A stretch of 62,245 nt of DNA. Source: Gnetum montanum (lineage: Eukaryota > Streptophyta > Gnetopsida > Gnetales > Gnetaceae). This document shows, piece after piece, positions 33,131-45,250 of the stretch. The stretch lies in NCBI GenBank assembly GCA_015680685.1, contig MNCI01005225.1, positions 166,321 through 228,565 on the forward strand. The letters run 5' to 3'. Under the pieces are notes generated by a model that did no database searches, was not told the DNA's origin, and worked only from the letters and a program-made list of their open reading frames with translations. Both the position numbers and the translations under genes were made by a program. Position 1 is the stretch's first letter. The number at the start of each line of letters is the position of its first letter.

Positions 33131-33689
33131 AGAAACTTTGGGCCATTAAGCACACATCTATCTGTACATGCAAGCAATGTGCACCAAAAGCAAAAATTCA
33201 AAGGTGTCTATATGTAGCAGCCACAAAATAGGAGGGTACCTAGTGGTTGATCACTAATTCTGAGAGCAACACACTTTGCATGGAACCGATTGAGAGCCTG
33301 ACATGTACATATGTCATGAGCATGGATGAACTTGAGAAAGTTCATCACCAACTCTCTACTAACACAAATGATGATACTCACTGGGAAGATTTGGAAATTC
33401 CTGAAAAATTCAAAAAAGAGTCCCTTGAGTTGAAAATGTACTAGTTGGAATGGAATATGTATTTTTGAAAAATGGGAATCCAGTTATAATCAATGCAAGA
33501 CTTGCTCTTGAATAGAAAAAGATGCTCTTCAAGGTAGTTGAAAGATGGTTAGCAGCTTTTGCTTGTCATATCCTAAACTCATAGGGATTGATTCTAGGAT
33601 ATGCCAGCATCACATCTACACTGACTTGGCCATGAAGCCAAAATGATAGCCACAAAGGTGATTGAATCCCAAACTAAAGTAGATCATCA

Positions 33690-34390
33690 AGGAGAAAATC
33701 AAACAAATTCTCAATGTAGGGTTCATTTTTCCCATTGAAAATAGTGAGTGGATTAGTCCACTCATGATTATGCCAAAGAAATGTGATAAGTGGTGGGTCT
33801 ACATTGATTTTTGACTACTAAATATGGCAACATTCAAGGACCATTTTTTGTTGCCATTTGTTGATTAGGTGCTTGACATAATATCTAGGCATTGCTACTA
33901 TAGCTTTCTAGATGGTTATAGTGGCTATAACCAAATTCAAATTGCACTAGAAGACCAATAAAATACAACATTCATGAGTCCTTGGGGAACTTTTACATAT
34001 CACAAGATTCCATTTGGTCTATGCAATGTTCTTACCATATTCCAATGCTTGGTCCCGAGCATTTTTCAATAGTAGATCAATAGTGGTGTGGAAGTCTTCA
34101 TGGATGACTTCTCCACCTATGGAGCTACATTTGAGCAAGCCTTGGACCACCTTAAGCAAGTGTTGAAATGATGTGTCAAAACCAAGTTATGGCTCAGTTA
34201 GTAGAAAAGTCATTTAATGGTCCAGAAGGGCATTGTATTGGCGCACAAAATATTGCAAGCAGGAATTGAGGTGAACCTCGATAAAATAAGGGTCATCCAA
34301 GAAATAACCCATCAACTAGAAATGGTTAAAGATGTTTGGTCATTCCTTGTACATAGAGAATTTCTCTAAGATTGCAAAATCATTGGTCGA
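33690..34390 (+). pseudogene. Reverse transcriptase of element D
   Basis: Order of motifs: IKQILNVGFIFPI, SPLMIMPKKCDKWWVYIDF, LLPFVD, YYSFLDGYSGYNQIQIA, TTFMSPWGTFTYHKIPFGLCN, and the catalytic box VFMDDFSTYG (FMDD at 34097-34108). All three metal-binding aspartates are present (LDGYSGYNQ and MDD), but stops lie between motifs, for instance within DFR (DF then TGA) and after FVD. It copies the element's RNA into DNA. Confidence 0.88.
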
Positions 34391-34394
34391 GCTA

Positions 34395-34870
34395 ACAAAG
34401 AAAGATACTCCCTTTTTCTAGAATACAGAATGTGAGAAAGCACTCCATCAACTAAAAGAAAAGCTTGTAGAAACTCCAATCCTACAAGCACCTAGCTAGT
34501 CTAGGCTATTTCATATCATGATAGACAAATCAAATTATTCCTTGGGAGCTATGTTGATGTAATTAGATGACAAGAAATGACCATACTACATCCACTGCTC
34601 TAGTTGAAGCATTGTGGCTGCATAATTAAACTACACCACTACAGAGAAAGAATTGATGGTGGTGGTATTTTCTCTAGAGAAGTTCAAGTAATGTGTGCTT
34701 GGATACAAGGTGTTTATGCACATGGACCACAATGCCATCTACTTCCTAATGAACAAGCCAACAATGAGACCCCATGTCATATGGTGGTTGGTGATGTTAC
34801 AAGAATTCGATCCTATGATGGTAGATCGAAAGGGCACTAAGATTTTGGTCACTAATTACTTGTCTCAATT
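34395..34870 (+). pseudogene. RNase H domain of element D
   Basis: After the RT connection (CEKALHQLKEKLVETPIL) come MIDKSNYSLGAM, a YTTTEKELMVVVF helix carrying the catalytic Glu, VFMHMDHNAIYFLMNK with the Asp, and a C-terminal LVTNYLSQLQW. Five or more stops or shifts. It degrades the RNA strand during reverse transcription. Confidence 0.78.
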
Positions 34871-35039
34871 GCAATGGAATGACAAAGAGGAAGAAAGCCC
34901 ACTATTTGACATGTTTCTTGATGAACTTCTCTTTGCTGGGGCTATAACTAAACAAATGCCCAATGAGCCAAAATGGTATGATGGCATTCTCACCTATCTT
35001 CTCACTCAAGAGATGCCACAAGGGTTGGATCATTGGAAG

Positions 35040-36290
35040 AAATAGCAATTTATTTACTAGGTAAAGCACTTCATGGAGATACATGAACACCTCTACAAGG
35101 TGTGCACCGATGGCCTAGTTCATTGGCATGTCCCTGATGCTGATCAACTATGCATTCTCCAAGACACTTATGAAGGTCCTTGTCGAGAAGACTATGCTGG
35201 GAGATCCATGGCCATTAAAATCTTGATCGCAAGGTATAGGGATGCTCATCATTACGTTCACTCCTATGAATAATGCCAATGAGATGGTGGAATGATTGCT
35301 CAAATGGAGGGACATCAATAATGGATTCAACCACTAGAACCCTTCGACATTTGGGGCATTGATTCCATGGGTTCCATCATGCCAATGTCAAATGGGAAGG
35401 CATACATCATAGTCACTATTAACTATTGTACAAAATGGGTAGAAGTAATAGCTGTTATCGACTATACATTCTCTACTGCTACTCGGTTTGTATAAAAAAA
35501 TGTTGTAAACAAGTTTATTGTGCCACATGCATTACTTTTTGACAATGGAACTCACTTTATAGGCACTACTTTTCAAAAGCTCATGCAACACTTGGGGGTT
35601 GAACACAAGCTCACTACACCTTACCATCCCCAAGATAATGGTCAAGCTGAGGTTAACAATAGGGAAATTACAAGAATACTAATAATAACTATTAGCAACT
35701 ATAGGAAATACTAGAGCACAAAACTTAATGATGCCCTTTGGGCCTACTGCTCAACATGGAAACTTCCTATAGGCTACTCTCCCTATGATCTTGTGTATGG
35801 AAAATTACTAATATTTCCTATTCAATCCGAGCTCCATACACTTTCAATAACTTGTGACCTTGACAAAAAGAAAGACTAATGAATCTCAACCTGCTAGACA
35901 AAAATTAATTAGTAGCCCTATCATCTAACAAGTTTCACAAGGCCTATAACAAAAAGTGTCATGACCTAAAAATTAGAAAAGTCAAATTTCAATCGGGAGA
36001 TAAGGTTCTCTATTGGAACCCCACACATGTACCTCAACGAACTAAGTTCCCAATGGTGTGGGAAGGACCTTACATTATTTGTGAGACTTTTTTTCTAAGG
36101 TCATGATGATCTATAAACCTAAGAGCCCAAACAAAAAATAGCTAGTCAACATTCAACAAATCAAACCTTTCCATGAGCATATGCTAGCTAATGCAACAAC
36201 AACCTCATTAGACAAACAACCACACTCCATATTTTGGATCTCCTCCTTTCAACTTAGTCGTGGGGGAGATGTCCATCCATGCAAACCATA
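35040..36290 (+). pseudogene. Integrase of element D, no chromodomain
   Basis: The zinc-binding N-domain is degenerate (VCTDGLVHW, GPCREDYAG, MAIKILIARY). The catalytic core is recognisable: FDIWGIDSMG (D at 35361), LLFDNGTHF (D at 35541) and NGQAEVNNREI (E at 35649), 35 residues between the second D and the E, the DD35E pattern. The GPY-like C-domain is broken. The frame ends in FQLSRGGDVHP-KPYK near 36250-36300, a common end for plant Gypsy integrases. It inserts the cDNA into host DNA. Confidence 0.87.
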
Positions 36291-36990
36291 CAAGCGACTC
36301 CTCAGTTTTTTAACTTTTTTGTTTTACACATTTTTTCATTTTACAACTTTTTGTTTTACACATTCTTTATTTTACATCTTTTTGTTTTCATGTTATTAAT
36401 CCTTTCTAATTTTTGTTTTATACCATTGTTAGTACATTTGCTATTTCTTGAATATTTCACATTTTATTTTATATTCTCTTTTATTTTATTTGGTGTGATT
36501 TTCTAATATTTTGTTAATAAGTGCTAGGTACATTGGTAATGTGTTACTTGATAATGGTATGTACTATTTTTGTTATTTGATTATTGGTTTCTAGTTTCTG
36601 GCTTCAAATTTTATTACATATAATTAGGACATGGTTTCGTTTTCATGCAATAGGTAGTGAGTCCACAACATCCATCCATCCACAAACTCTGGTTTTCCTT
36701 GTTTTGGAAATTTGTAGTCCCTTTTTCATTAATAAAAATTTAATAAATTTGTGACTTTGATAGTTTCTAGAATTGGAAAAGATTCCAAGGTTTGAATAGG
36801 GTGTGGCTTCAAGGGGATTCAAGATTCTTTGTGCCTTTCTATTTTCCTAGGTGCATGGATGTTTTCATGGATTTCTTACTATTCCATGCCAATCAATAAA
36901 AGGAATTTGAATAAGTCCTTGCATGGTGTGGTTCTCNATATGCTTTGAATCCTCATCATTTGTTTTTCTTTTCTTTTCTTTTCTAATAAG
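36291..36990 (+). other. Post-pol U-rich non-coding region of element D
   Basis: T-rich tract (36300-36520) with repeated TTTTGTTTTACA, then unstructured AT-rich DNA. It corresponds to 10490-10620 in A and 22440-22550 in C, so a U-rich tract after the first ORF set is a family trait. A lone N is at 36937. Confidence 0.6.
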
Positions 36991-37108
36991 GACCACACCA
37001 TGCAAGGATGTATGCATTTATTTTGTCCAAGGGGTATGCTTTGAATTCTCATCTTCCTTTNTATACCTTGGACAAAATAAATGCATGTGTCTTTGCATGG
37101 TGTGGTTC
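36991..37108. repeat. Long inverted repeat with 46-47-bp arms
   Basis: Arms 36991-37037 and 37062-37108 are near-perfect reverse complements around a 24-nt loop that holds a lone N (37061). Part of the arm (CCTTGCATGGTGTGGTTCTC, 36917-36936) occurs a third time just upstream, also next to an N. An (A)n-C microsatellite follows at 37117-37147. The Ns probably mark assembly trouble caused by the hairpin. Confidence 0.8.
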
Positions 37109-37622
37109 CCATTTCAAAAAACAAAAACAAAAACAAAAACAAAAAAATTGGAATTCAAAGCACATCCCTTAGACAAAGTAAATGAGCTCCAAGCACTGGT
37201 TATAGGACTAGTCCCCTCTAACTAAGACCCTTCCTCACTACCTACTTCTTCTCTAATAAGGAAAATTGGTTGTTTTGTGGGAGCACTCTTGTGTCTCAGA
37301 GGATGAAATGGTCTTAGAATGGTGATGCGAAGTCACTGAACATGGTTGGTTTTGGTAAGGACTAAGGATAGATCCTATCAATTCATTTAACCAAAAAATC
37401 CACAAGGGACTTCACATGACCATAATTAGGAACTCCATTCCACACTCTCTCTCTCTCATCCATCTATGCTTTCCATGTCTCACCTCACTATCGGTTTCAT
37501 GTTTTGGTTCAATGTCTTAGTTTGATGTGTTGGAATTCTTAGTTATTTCTTTCGGGTTTTTGTACTTAACCTTCCGTAACCATTAATCATCCACAAAGCC
37601 CATGGACTCTTTGGTTTGAATT

Positions 37623-37675
37623 TATGCAAGGACATAAGAGGCCTGTGCCTGCTTTGGGGAGGACCCACTTGCATA
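37623..37675 (+). ncRNA. Conserved stem-loop in element D
   Basis: TATGCAAG (37623-37630) and CTTGCATA (37668-37675) pair perfectly around a 37-nt loop with GCCTGCTTTGGGGAGGA, the counterpart of 23234-23294 in element C. Against C, stem pairs 5 and 6 from the loop change from A-T to G-C and from C-G to T-A, each on both strands. Confidence 0.6.
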
Positions 37676-38035
37676 TCTTTTGGTTGGATTAGTTAAGTTC
37701 TTTATCCTTAGATACTCTTACAATCAAATTCTATTTTGTTACCCCATTAATGACATCCAATTGTGCACATATTTACAACATCTTTTAGTGAACCTTCCTT
37801 TTTATTATTGTGAATTTTTATACCCTCTTCAAATATTTCCTTGTGTTAAACGTTTTTAAATTTAATGGATCACTTATCTATTCTACCCTATTTGTTAGCC
37901 TTCCCACTAACACTACTGAAGGAACTAATCAGCCACAATCACAACCTAGCCGAGTGTAACCATTGATGAGACAAGACATTTAATAGTTATGTGTTATAGA
38001 TTACATACTGATTTTTGATTTTGTTGTGATTATAG

Positions 38036-38380
38036 TGGAAATCATGGACTAGAAGCAGGACTATCTTCACCAAGGAAGATGTAGTAGTGCCACATAATGA
38101 GGGCCGATTATGATCGTTGGATCTCTTCTCTCTCTCATTTGTCTGCTGCCAAGAGATGTTGGATGTCAGTGTTATCTAGGGCATTCAATTTTCTTATCAT
38201 AAACACCCAATGTTGTAAAAATTATAGTTTCGTACACTTGGGCACTCAAAGTATGTTGTTCCATTTGAGTAGTTTGCATGTCAGTCAATAATCCCATACC
38301 TACCCAATATGTTATGTTGTAAAGAACTTGTTCCTCCTCTTCTTCACTCGAGAACAAGTTTTCATGTAGTCGTAGGGGTA
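38036..38380 (+). pseudogene. Residual env-position ORF and 3' end of element D
   Basis: An acceptor-like GTGATTATAG ends at 38035; a few bases on, ATG (38044) begins MD*KQDYLHQ, aligning with MDEKRG of element C. After some 50 bases the rest of the ORF is gone and sequence typical of its 3' untranslated end follows ('aatcccatacctaccc' at 38290). The tract GTCGTAGGGGTA (38369-38380) abuts the LTR. The internal promoter module is also missing, so module and ORF were lost together. Confidence 0.65.
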
Positions 38381-39178
38381 TGATGAATCTCATTAATCTA
38401 TCTGCCATGACATCACATATGCAATGTTGGGGTCCAATTGCAACATCGGGATATATACCCTAATTCTATAAATATTGCACTTGGGCTCCAATTTTCACAT
38501 CATTTTGTGGTCATTTTCTAGTTAGAGTAGTAGAGCTTTTGCCATTTCTTCCTTTTAGAGTTAGAATATTTTCTAAGTGCCTGCAGAAGGAGTCTAAGTG
38601 TGTATAGTTCTTTATTCTAGCATTGATGTACTTGAGGGCAACAATGTGACGAGAATAAAACAAACCTTTTGACAATCCTTGTAGCACTAAGACTAGATTA
38701 ATGTTTCTTTTAATGCACTTTACTTTACTACATTTCAATTAAGCAATTTATTTCTAATAGTTAATGAATGCAAGCATGACCACTTCGAGCATATATATAG
38801 TACTTGGTAACCCGACAACGCTTAACATCTGGTAGCCTAGTAGTGTTGTATGTGTTCAAGAAAATGGGATGGTTGCTTGTGTTAGGCTAGCTAGGCAGAA
38901 AATGAATTAGATCTTTAATTACTTTACCTTTCATTTTTGTAGGCAATCAAACTTATAACATATAAATAAGAAAAAATTATATATCTCAATTACACTTAAA
39001 CCATACCTTTGAACTTCACAATTGTAGTTGGAAAGACAACAAACGTTCTCAATGCCTAGTTCACTTCCTAGAAGAGCTAGTGCATTAGATAACTATAGGT
39101 CCAGAAAATTTGATCTAATCACATGTAATTCCTTAGTGATTCATATGGTTGGGTGTAGGGGTACCTAGCCACTCATCA
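38381..39178 (+). repeat. 3' LTR of element D
   Basis: 798 bp, TGATGA to TCATCA; TATAAATA at 38467-38474. It is visibly diverged from the 5' LTR, consistent with an old insertion. One U3 palindrome unit is missing and the remaining one has lost its CpGs. Confidence 0.9.
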
Positions 39179-39183
39179 ATGAT

Positions 39184-42100
39184 AAACTAGGAGAATTTTC
39201 CTAGCTTCTATATCTCCATTTATGATTCCTTGATTTATCTATTCTAGTTATGCTAGAGTTCCTAGGCACTATAGTCCTGCATGTTTTAGGACATATCCCA
39301 TATCCTGTAGGATTACCTATGATGGTTTAATGTAGTTTTTTATAGTAAAAAATTGAATAAGCATATGATATTCTCACTTGTAATGGCCCATTCCATATTT
39401 TTTCAATTTGAATCTTGCAATCGTCCACATCAATGTTCTCATGAGGAAGTGGGCTATTAACCTAGTGTGAATAATATATGTTTTCAATTAATAATCTATG
39501 TGTGTGAATTAAATATTAATAGTTTCTAAACGTTAAATCAATAATACTTTTACAATGAGAATTTATGATATAACTAATCTAGATCAATAGCACCATCCCT
39601 AGCAATAATGCCAACAATAAGTAGTAGAGTACACCCTATGACTAACCATATAAATCATAGGTGTTCATGTGTAACTTGATTAAACTTCATGAACTAAACT
39701 AGTGTGGGTATCCAAATAGATAAATAATAAATCACTACTTATTTTCTTTCCAGTCATATTTTTGTGGGCTAGTTTGTTTGGTTAAGTATGAATAAGACAT
39801 ATGCTACTAAATTTGTGATGGTTATAGCTAAAACAAGATTAAAATATTAGAATATTGCATTTACAAATTATCTAGCCTAAGCTCAAAGAGTAAATCTAGC
39901 CTAGCCTATGCATTGAGCATATGTTCCTAGCTTACAATACACATCCTAAACATACCCTATCATTACTAGTTTATTATGTGTTTATTGTTGGATGTACCAA
40001 GTTATATACTACTAAGATTATCAAACATAAATGCACTTATGCTCGAAGTTTTTCATACTCATGTCATCTAATTTAGTGCATTGGAATGTAAAGCTATTAA
40101 CTAAATGCATATAAATTAAAGAAATAGTAAAATTACATTGCAATTAAAGATATAATTAAGCTAGAATATGTAGCAATGAAGATAAATCAATTTTGATCTT
40201 ATTACCATTATGAAAATATGTCCAAGTATATAATCACTTGAATAAGATTACAAACAATCAACTTACATCATGCTATGAACACTTAGTGACAAATTCTAAC
40301 TTTTACTAAAATAAATAGCAAGAGCTTTGCTATGATAATGATAAAAAAGGTGCTTAAACATGGTATTTGAATTGTCTTTATAAGCATTTTTTATAACTTC
40401 CTAAAGATGTATTGATATAGTAGAGGCTTATTCCACTAAGTAATGATGATATATAAACATTAACAAAGCTATGTCAATGCATCAACATCAACTAAGCCCT
40501 TTGAAATTGCACTTTTATTATTGATCAAACAACATCGTAACCCTAGCACAATTGGACTACAACTTGTACATCCTCCTTTTCAAAAGCAACAAGACCATAA
40601 CTCTCTTGTGAACCTAGCTTAAAGAAAAATTTGATAGACTAGTTGACGTGACCTCAACACAACAAAGTTATTAATCACAACCCTATCTATTTCTCACCTT
40701 GACCCTAACATGATGGTGCATGTTTGTATTTTAGGAAAAAAAAAATAGTGAAATCCTAGTGTCACATGGATACCACATCTCATGTCTAGTAAAATCCTAA
40801 CTAGAACATAGATGTGCATTGACTACAACCTATTAACAAATCATGGTCAATTTAAAAATTCAAGAAAAAGTGAAACTTCCAAGGTTAATAGAATCTACAT
40901 GCTCAAACAATTATCCAAATAACATCAATACATGAACTTTAACTACTACATAAAATTTGAATCATTCTTAATAATCAAGAATGATGTCCTATAACTTCTA
41001 AGAATCAAACTATGAATCCAATTACTTGCATTTAATAAATCACTATAACGAAATCCATATTTTACATAAGACATTGCAAAAGGATAACAACCACTTCTCA
41101 TGATGAGTCAAACTTGCATAGTAGTGCCTCACTATCCCATCAATAGGATCCCATGAATATGCATAAAAACCTAATTGCTTAAAATAGGAAAATAGTAAAA
41201 TTTACCCATCAAAACCTAGAGAAACCTAATGAAACTTGGAATCCCAAAACTAAAGTACAAAAATACTTCAAAAAACATCTTAAACCAAATCATGAATTGA
41301 TACTTTTAACCCATAACTTATCCTAAACCAACTCTCCAACATCTTAGAAAGCACAAAATTTCATCAAGAATCCAAAGAGAATGAATAAAAAAGGAGAAAT
41401 CTAGAAACTAGAAGAACATGTGTAAGAGAAGGAGAAAAAATGAAATTTGATATATGTTTTATTAATATAAACAAAGTATATTTACTTTTATTTTATTTTA
41501 ACATTCCAAAAATGATTCTTATAAATCTTCCATAATTTTCCACATTCCAACTAATGCCATGAGACATTCAATCAAAATACTGATCAAGCCTATAAATTCC
41601 ATGTCATATGAACATCATATTTGTAACATTAAATTAACATAACATGATCTATTAAACAACATTGATCCTCTAAAGTGCATAATATCATAACATTATTTGC
41701 CAATAATACTAGCATCATAGACATGATTGCATAACATCATGTGGATTGAGATCATACCTATCAAGTGCTCAATCTTCATTCCCCCACAACCCTCATATCT
41801 TTCCAACCATAACATCATACTACCCATTCAAAAAGATCAATGTGCATTGTCATGATAAGTATATAATTATATTACTTAGATATAAGATCTTAGAAAATAT
41901 ATCATTAAGATATAACATTTATCTATACATATCCATTAATCCCAATTATATCATAAACATAACATAATATTGTAAGGCCCTATGTTAAAAGGTTACACTA
42001 TGGCATGTAATTTACCATATCAATTTTTAGACTTGATGTTAACTAAAATCAAGAGAAAAATGACATGTTGTTAAATATACTATTTACAAGAATATCTAAG

Positions 42101-42230
42101 AATTCATCCAATCTATTTTATGATATATACACAACCACCAAAATATAGGTGTTTATATCATATTTTTGAGTGTTTGGATAAAGAAAAAATGGGCTACTAT
42201 TTATACGATTATGAAACATAAAGATATAAG
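39184..42230. other. AT-rich DNA, nothing recognised
   Basis: Three kilobases with stops in all frames. No LTR ends, protein motifs or tandem repeats are visible by eye. Low-level similarity to other old repeats cannot be excluded. Confidence 0.5.
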
Positions 42231-42235
42231 TAGGT

Positions 42236-42680
42236 CAAAAGTTAACAAATTTCATTAAGAAAATGAGGTTAATAATTCTAGAACTAGAATGTGGAATAGA
42301 AGATGTCCTAGATGCTAAACTTGTAAGTCGTCTGTTACAAGTCCTTCTTAAAAAAGTATAAAGAATTCAACTAGGTCTTGAATACAGTAGGAGAAAGACC
42401 TAACTTTGCAACTCTTATAGTACTGTACACCTTGAGAAATAATTAAGAAAGAAGCTTGTGAACTAATTGTTAATTGAAAGTCCAAGGAAATAAAATATTC
42501 AAAAACTAAGGATGAAAGTATAACTCAAGATCATGCTTTATATGTAAAAAATTAGGTCATGATTTTAAATACTTTTGGTTTAATATAAGGAATCCAAGAA
42601 CATTATCAGTTCAAAAGAAGATTATTTGGAGTAAGATGACTTAACAAGTGATGAGTCATCCAATGACATTTTGGAAGTTG
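42236..42680 (+). pseudogene. Retrotransposon gag remnant with zinc knuckle
   Basis: A broken plus-strand frame ends in SCFICKKLGHDFKYFWFN (about 42525-42580), a CCHC zinc knuckle (C-x2-C-x4-H-x4-C) whose last Cys is Phe, followed by an acidic stretch (DDLTSDESSNDILE). Upstream is helical gag-like text. It is probably of Ty1/Copia type, but it may belong to a different element from the one at 43830-47840. Confidence 0.5.
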
Positions 42681-42682
42681 AT

Positions 42683-43670
42683 TGTAAGCCCCAGATTTGG
42701 AATATATTTCATGCACCCTGTGTCTATGGTTTTTGTGCACATGGTTGAGGTTTCTACCTCCCAGGTTTGGATCACAACCTTCCATTTCACACTTGCATGT
42801 TTGGTACATGTTTCAAGCTTTCCAATAATTTTTTGACCTAATGCAAATATCTTGGAAAGCTTCTAACTTTCTCCCTAGTGTCCCAACATTCATCTACGAA
42901 AAGTAGACAAAGTGTATGAGGCAAGGGTATGCTAACTACCTTACATCAATGCATCCTCTATGTTAGTGCAAGGGCATTGAAGCACCTCCTTAGTACCTTG
43001 GTTTGGTCCTTTTTCCGCTTTTCCTCCTCCGGAATGTCTTTGGGGTGCCTTAGCTATGCTAACAAATCTTTGTTAATGCTTAGACATTAGTGAACCCTTT
43101 TTGTTATGTTATGAAAACTATAAATACCTAGGATAAGCTCACATATGGGAAAACTTGATTTGAGACATTTCTATTTAGCTTTGGGCATCTGTTTTGATGT
43201 GAAGTTCATTTCTTCCCTATTTTGTATGTTTTGAATCATTGCTTTCACAAGTGTAGACTCTATCAAAGTGCTATCATGCTTATGCAACCTAGAACTATTT
43301 AGTCAATGCAAAGTCTAGTGTTTTTGTAGTAAATAAAGCTTATAATTTTTTCTAATTTCTACCATTAATTCCTTAAATATTAAAACACAAAAAACATTAT
43401 AAACTATCAAAATTATAAAAATAGTTATTTATCTCTCATTTTCATAAGCTACAATAATTCATCCTTACCCAAGGAGATCACAATTGGATGGCATGACGTT
43501 GGGCTATTAAGGTTGTGACTAAGAGCCACATTATTGTGTTTCATGTGTGGTGTTGCACCTATCCCCTTGAGGGATTACAACATGAACATTGCACCTATCC
43601 CTAAGGGAATTCCAATATGTGTGTGTTTATTACTATTTGTTTATTTATTATATTTATTTAATCCATAAAG
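42683..43670 (+). repeat. Possible solo LTR or promoter-bearing repeat
   Basis: Less AT-rich than its surroundings and interrupting gag-like sequence. It has a clear TATAAATA at 43119-43126 in ACTATAAATACC context, a long leader, and near the end a twice-repeated 'ttgcacctatccc' phrase (43551, 43595). Starts with TG but no convincing right terminus or target duplication was found, so the limits are approximate. Confidence 0.4.
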
Positions 43671-43829
43671 ATTATAAAACATAAAATTATAAATATTTCT
43701 CTATCTTTCACTGTGGTAACATGGGATCTAACTATATCATATGTATTATAATATCTTTTATCTTTCTTCAATGCAATAATATACATAAGTGTCCTTGGTA
43801 ATTCACTTAACATTATCCTTGAAGCTTAT

Positions 43830-45250
43830 GACCAAATCATATTGCGATTTGTATGATATATCCCATTGGTTCAAAACCTGTAGAACCCCTATCAAAAAGG
43901 CCAATGAAACATTCATAATAGAAATGAAAATTATAATAATAATCATATAGATGAAGGAAACCTACTAAAAGGTGAAATGATATCAATCGTTAAAGATATT
44001 ATGAATAAGGATATAGTGGACAAAATGGAACATCATATGGAGCATATATATTTTGGTTGTTATAAACATGTATTTGAAAATCACAATATGTTCTAGAATC
44101 TATGTACCATTGATGTCAATAAAGCTATGACCCCTACATAAGTTATTTGTAAATAAAAGAAAGTATAAGATATTAATATAAAAATCATCAATCATAGTAT
44201 GAATTAAAAATGTATATTATTGTCCATCCTTGAAGTATCATAATCTTTTCTCTATTACTAAACTACCAAAACCTTATTACAAAATAAATTTTTAAGAAGA
44301 TCAAGATAAGAAAGTGAACTGTATGTTATTGAAAAATAGGTATCAAAGAAAGCTAAATGAAAACAAAGAAGTAAATGGATCATTCAAGATGCATCTAATA
44401 TGAGAAGTAATTTATGATATCACACATAAATTATAGAAGGTTGAACTCTAGTAGGTAAAATTAGGACATATAAATAGAGGTTATACATAGAGGATCTTAC
44501 AATCATCTTATGGAATATCACAATTGAAGTTAAGTTCAAAAATATTCTAAAAATCATGTATCCTTGAATAAAAGATACTATAGAAGTTTCAATGTGAAGG
44601 AAGAACTACCACAAGATCTAAGTTGAAGATTATACACTCAAATGTAAGATATAATGGAAATTTGCCAACACTAGAAGAATTCAAGTACTTCATAATATAT
44701 ATCAATGTTTTACAAGGAAATTTTAGGTCCATATAATCAAGTTAAAGGTAGAAGTATTCAATGATTCCAAAGAATCAAAGATATTGAATGAAAGACAAAT
44801 AAGACTGCTAATTATAAAGTTATGTATGAACAATGGTACTCAATATTTGAACAAATAGTTTTAGCATTATCTTATGGAAGAATGAATCATTTAGTAAAAG
44901 ATAGTACCATATAGTCCTAAGTAATTTTACAGCTAAACGAAAGAATAGAGAAATCTATAAAATGATGCATTATATGCTTGACCAATCTAAACTTGACAAT
45001 GATTGTTATGATAAAGTTGTGTGAATAAGAATCCATATAATAAATCATAGCTTAACTCTCTACTTAAGATTTGAATGTCCAAATAAAATAAAGTGAAAGG
45101 ATACCAAATCTCAATAGCCTATGAATCTTTGAAAGTAAAGTTTATGATTACACCCAAACCTAAGCTAAGTTAGATTAAACGGATAGAGAAGGATATTTTA
45201 TTGGATATGATGTTTATATGAAATGATGACATATATGGGATACTATGTTA
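43830..45250 (+). pseudogene. Ty1/Copia relic, gag end and integrase
   Basis: 43838-43910 reads CDLYDISHWFKTCRTPIKK, a Copia zinc knuckle of the C-x2-C-x-H-W-x3-CRTP kind with one Cys lost. At about 44750-45240, in several frames, are the end of the integrase core (NFTAKRKNREIYKMMHYML, where the family has Q-NG-AERKNR-I-MARSML), a conserved Cys/Asn segment (IINHS), a Pro/Lys stretch and a YDYTPKPK-type block ahead of the GY motif (FIGYDVY near 45195). This order (zinc knuckle, integrase, then RT) is Copia, not Gypsy. Confidence 0.65.

Larger units (their letters stand above)
29077..39178 (+). mobile_element. Full-length Athila-like element D (10.1 kb)
   Basis: 5' LTR 29077-29931, primer-binding site 29933, gag, protease, reverse transcriptase, RNase H, integrase (to about 36290), post-pol non-coding region, deleted env-position ORF (38044-38100), purine tract and 3' LTR 38381-39178. 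The target duplication is perfect: ATGAT at 29072-29076 and 39179-39183. Gene order PR-RT-RH-IN defines Ty3/Gypsy. The DLG protease motif, the tRNA-Asp primer site, the absence of a chromodomain and the extra post-pol region point to the Athila group. Every ORF is broken. Confidence 0.92.

Noticed and set aside
36181-36506. Phe-rich frames that look like membrane proteins
   Set aside because: They are translations of the U-rich post-pol tract; A and C have U-rich tracts here but different frames.
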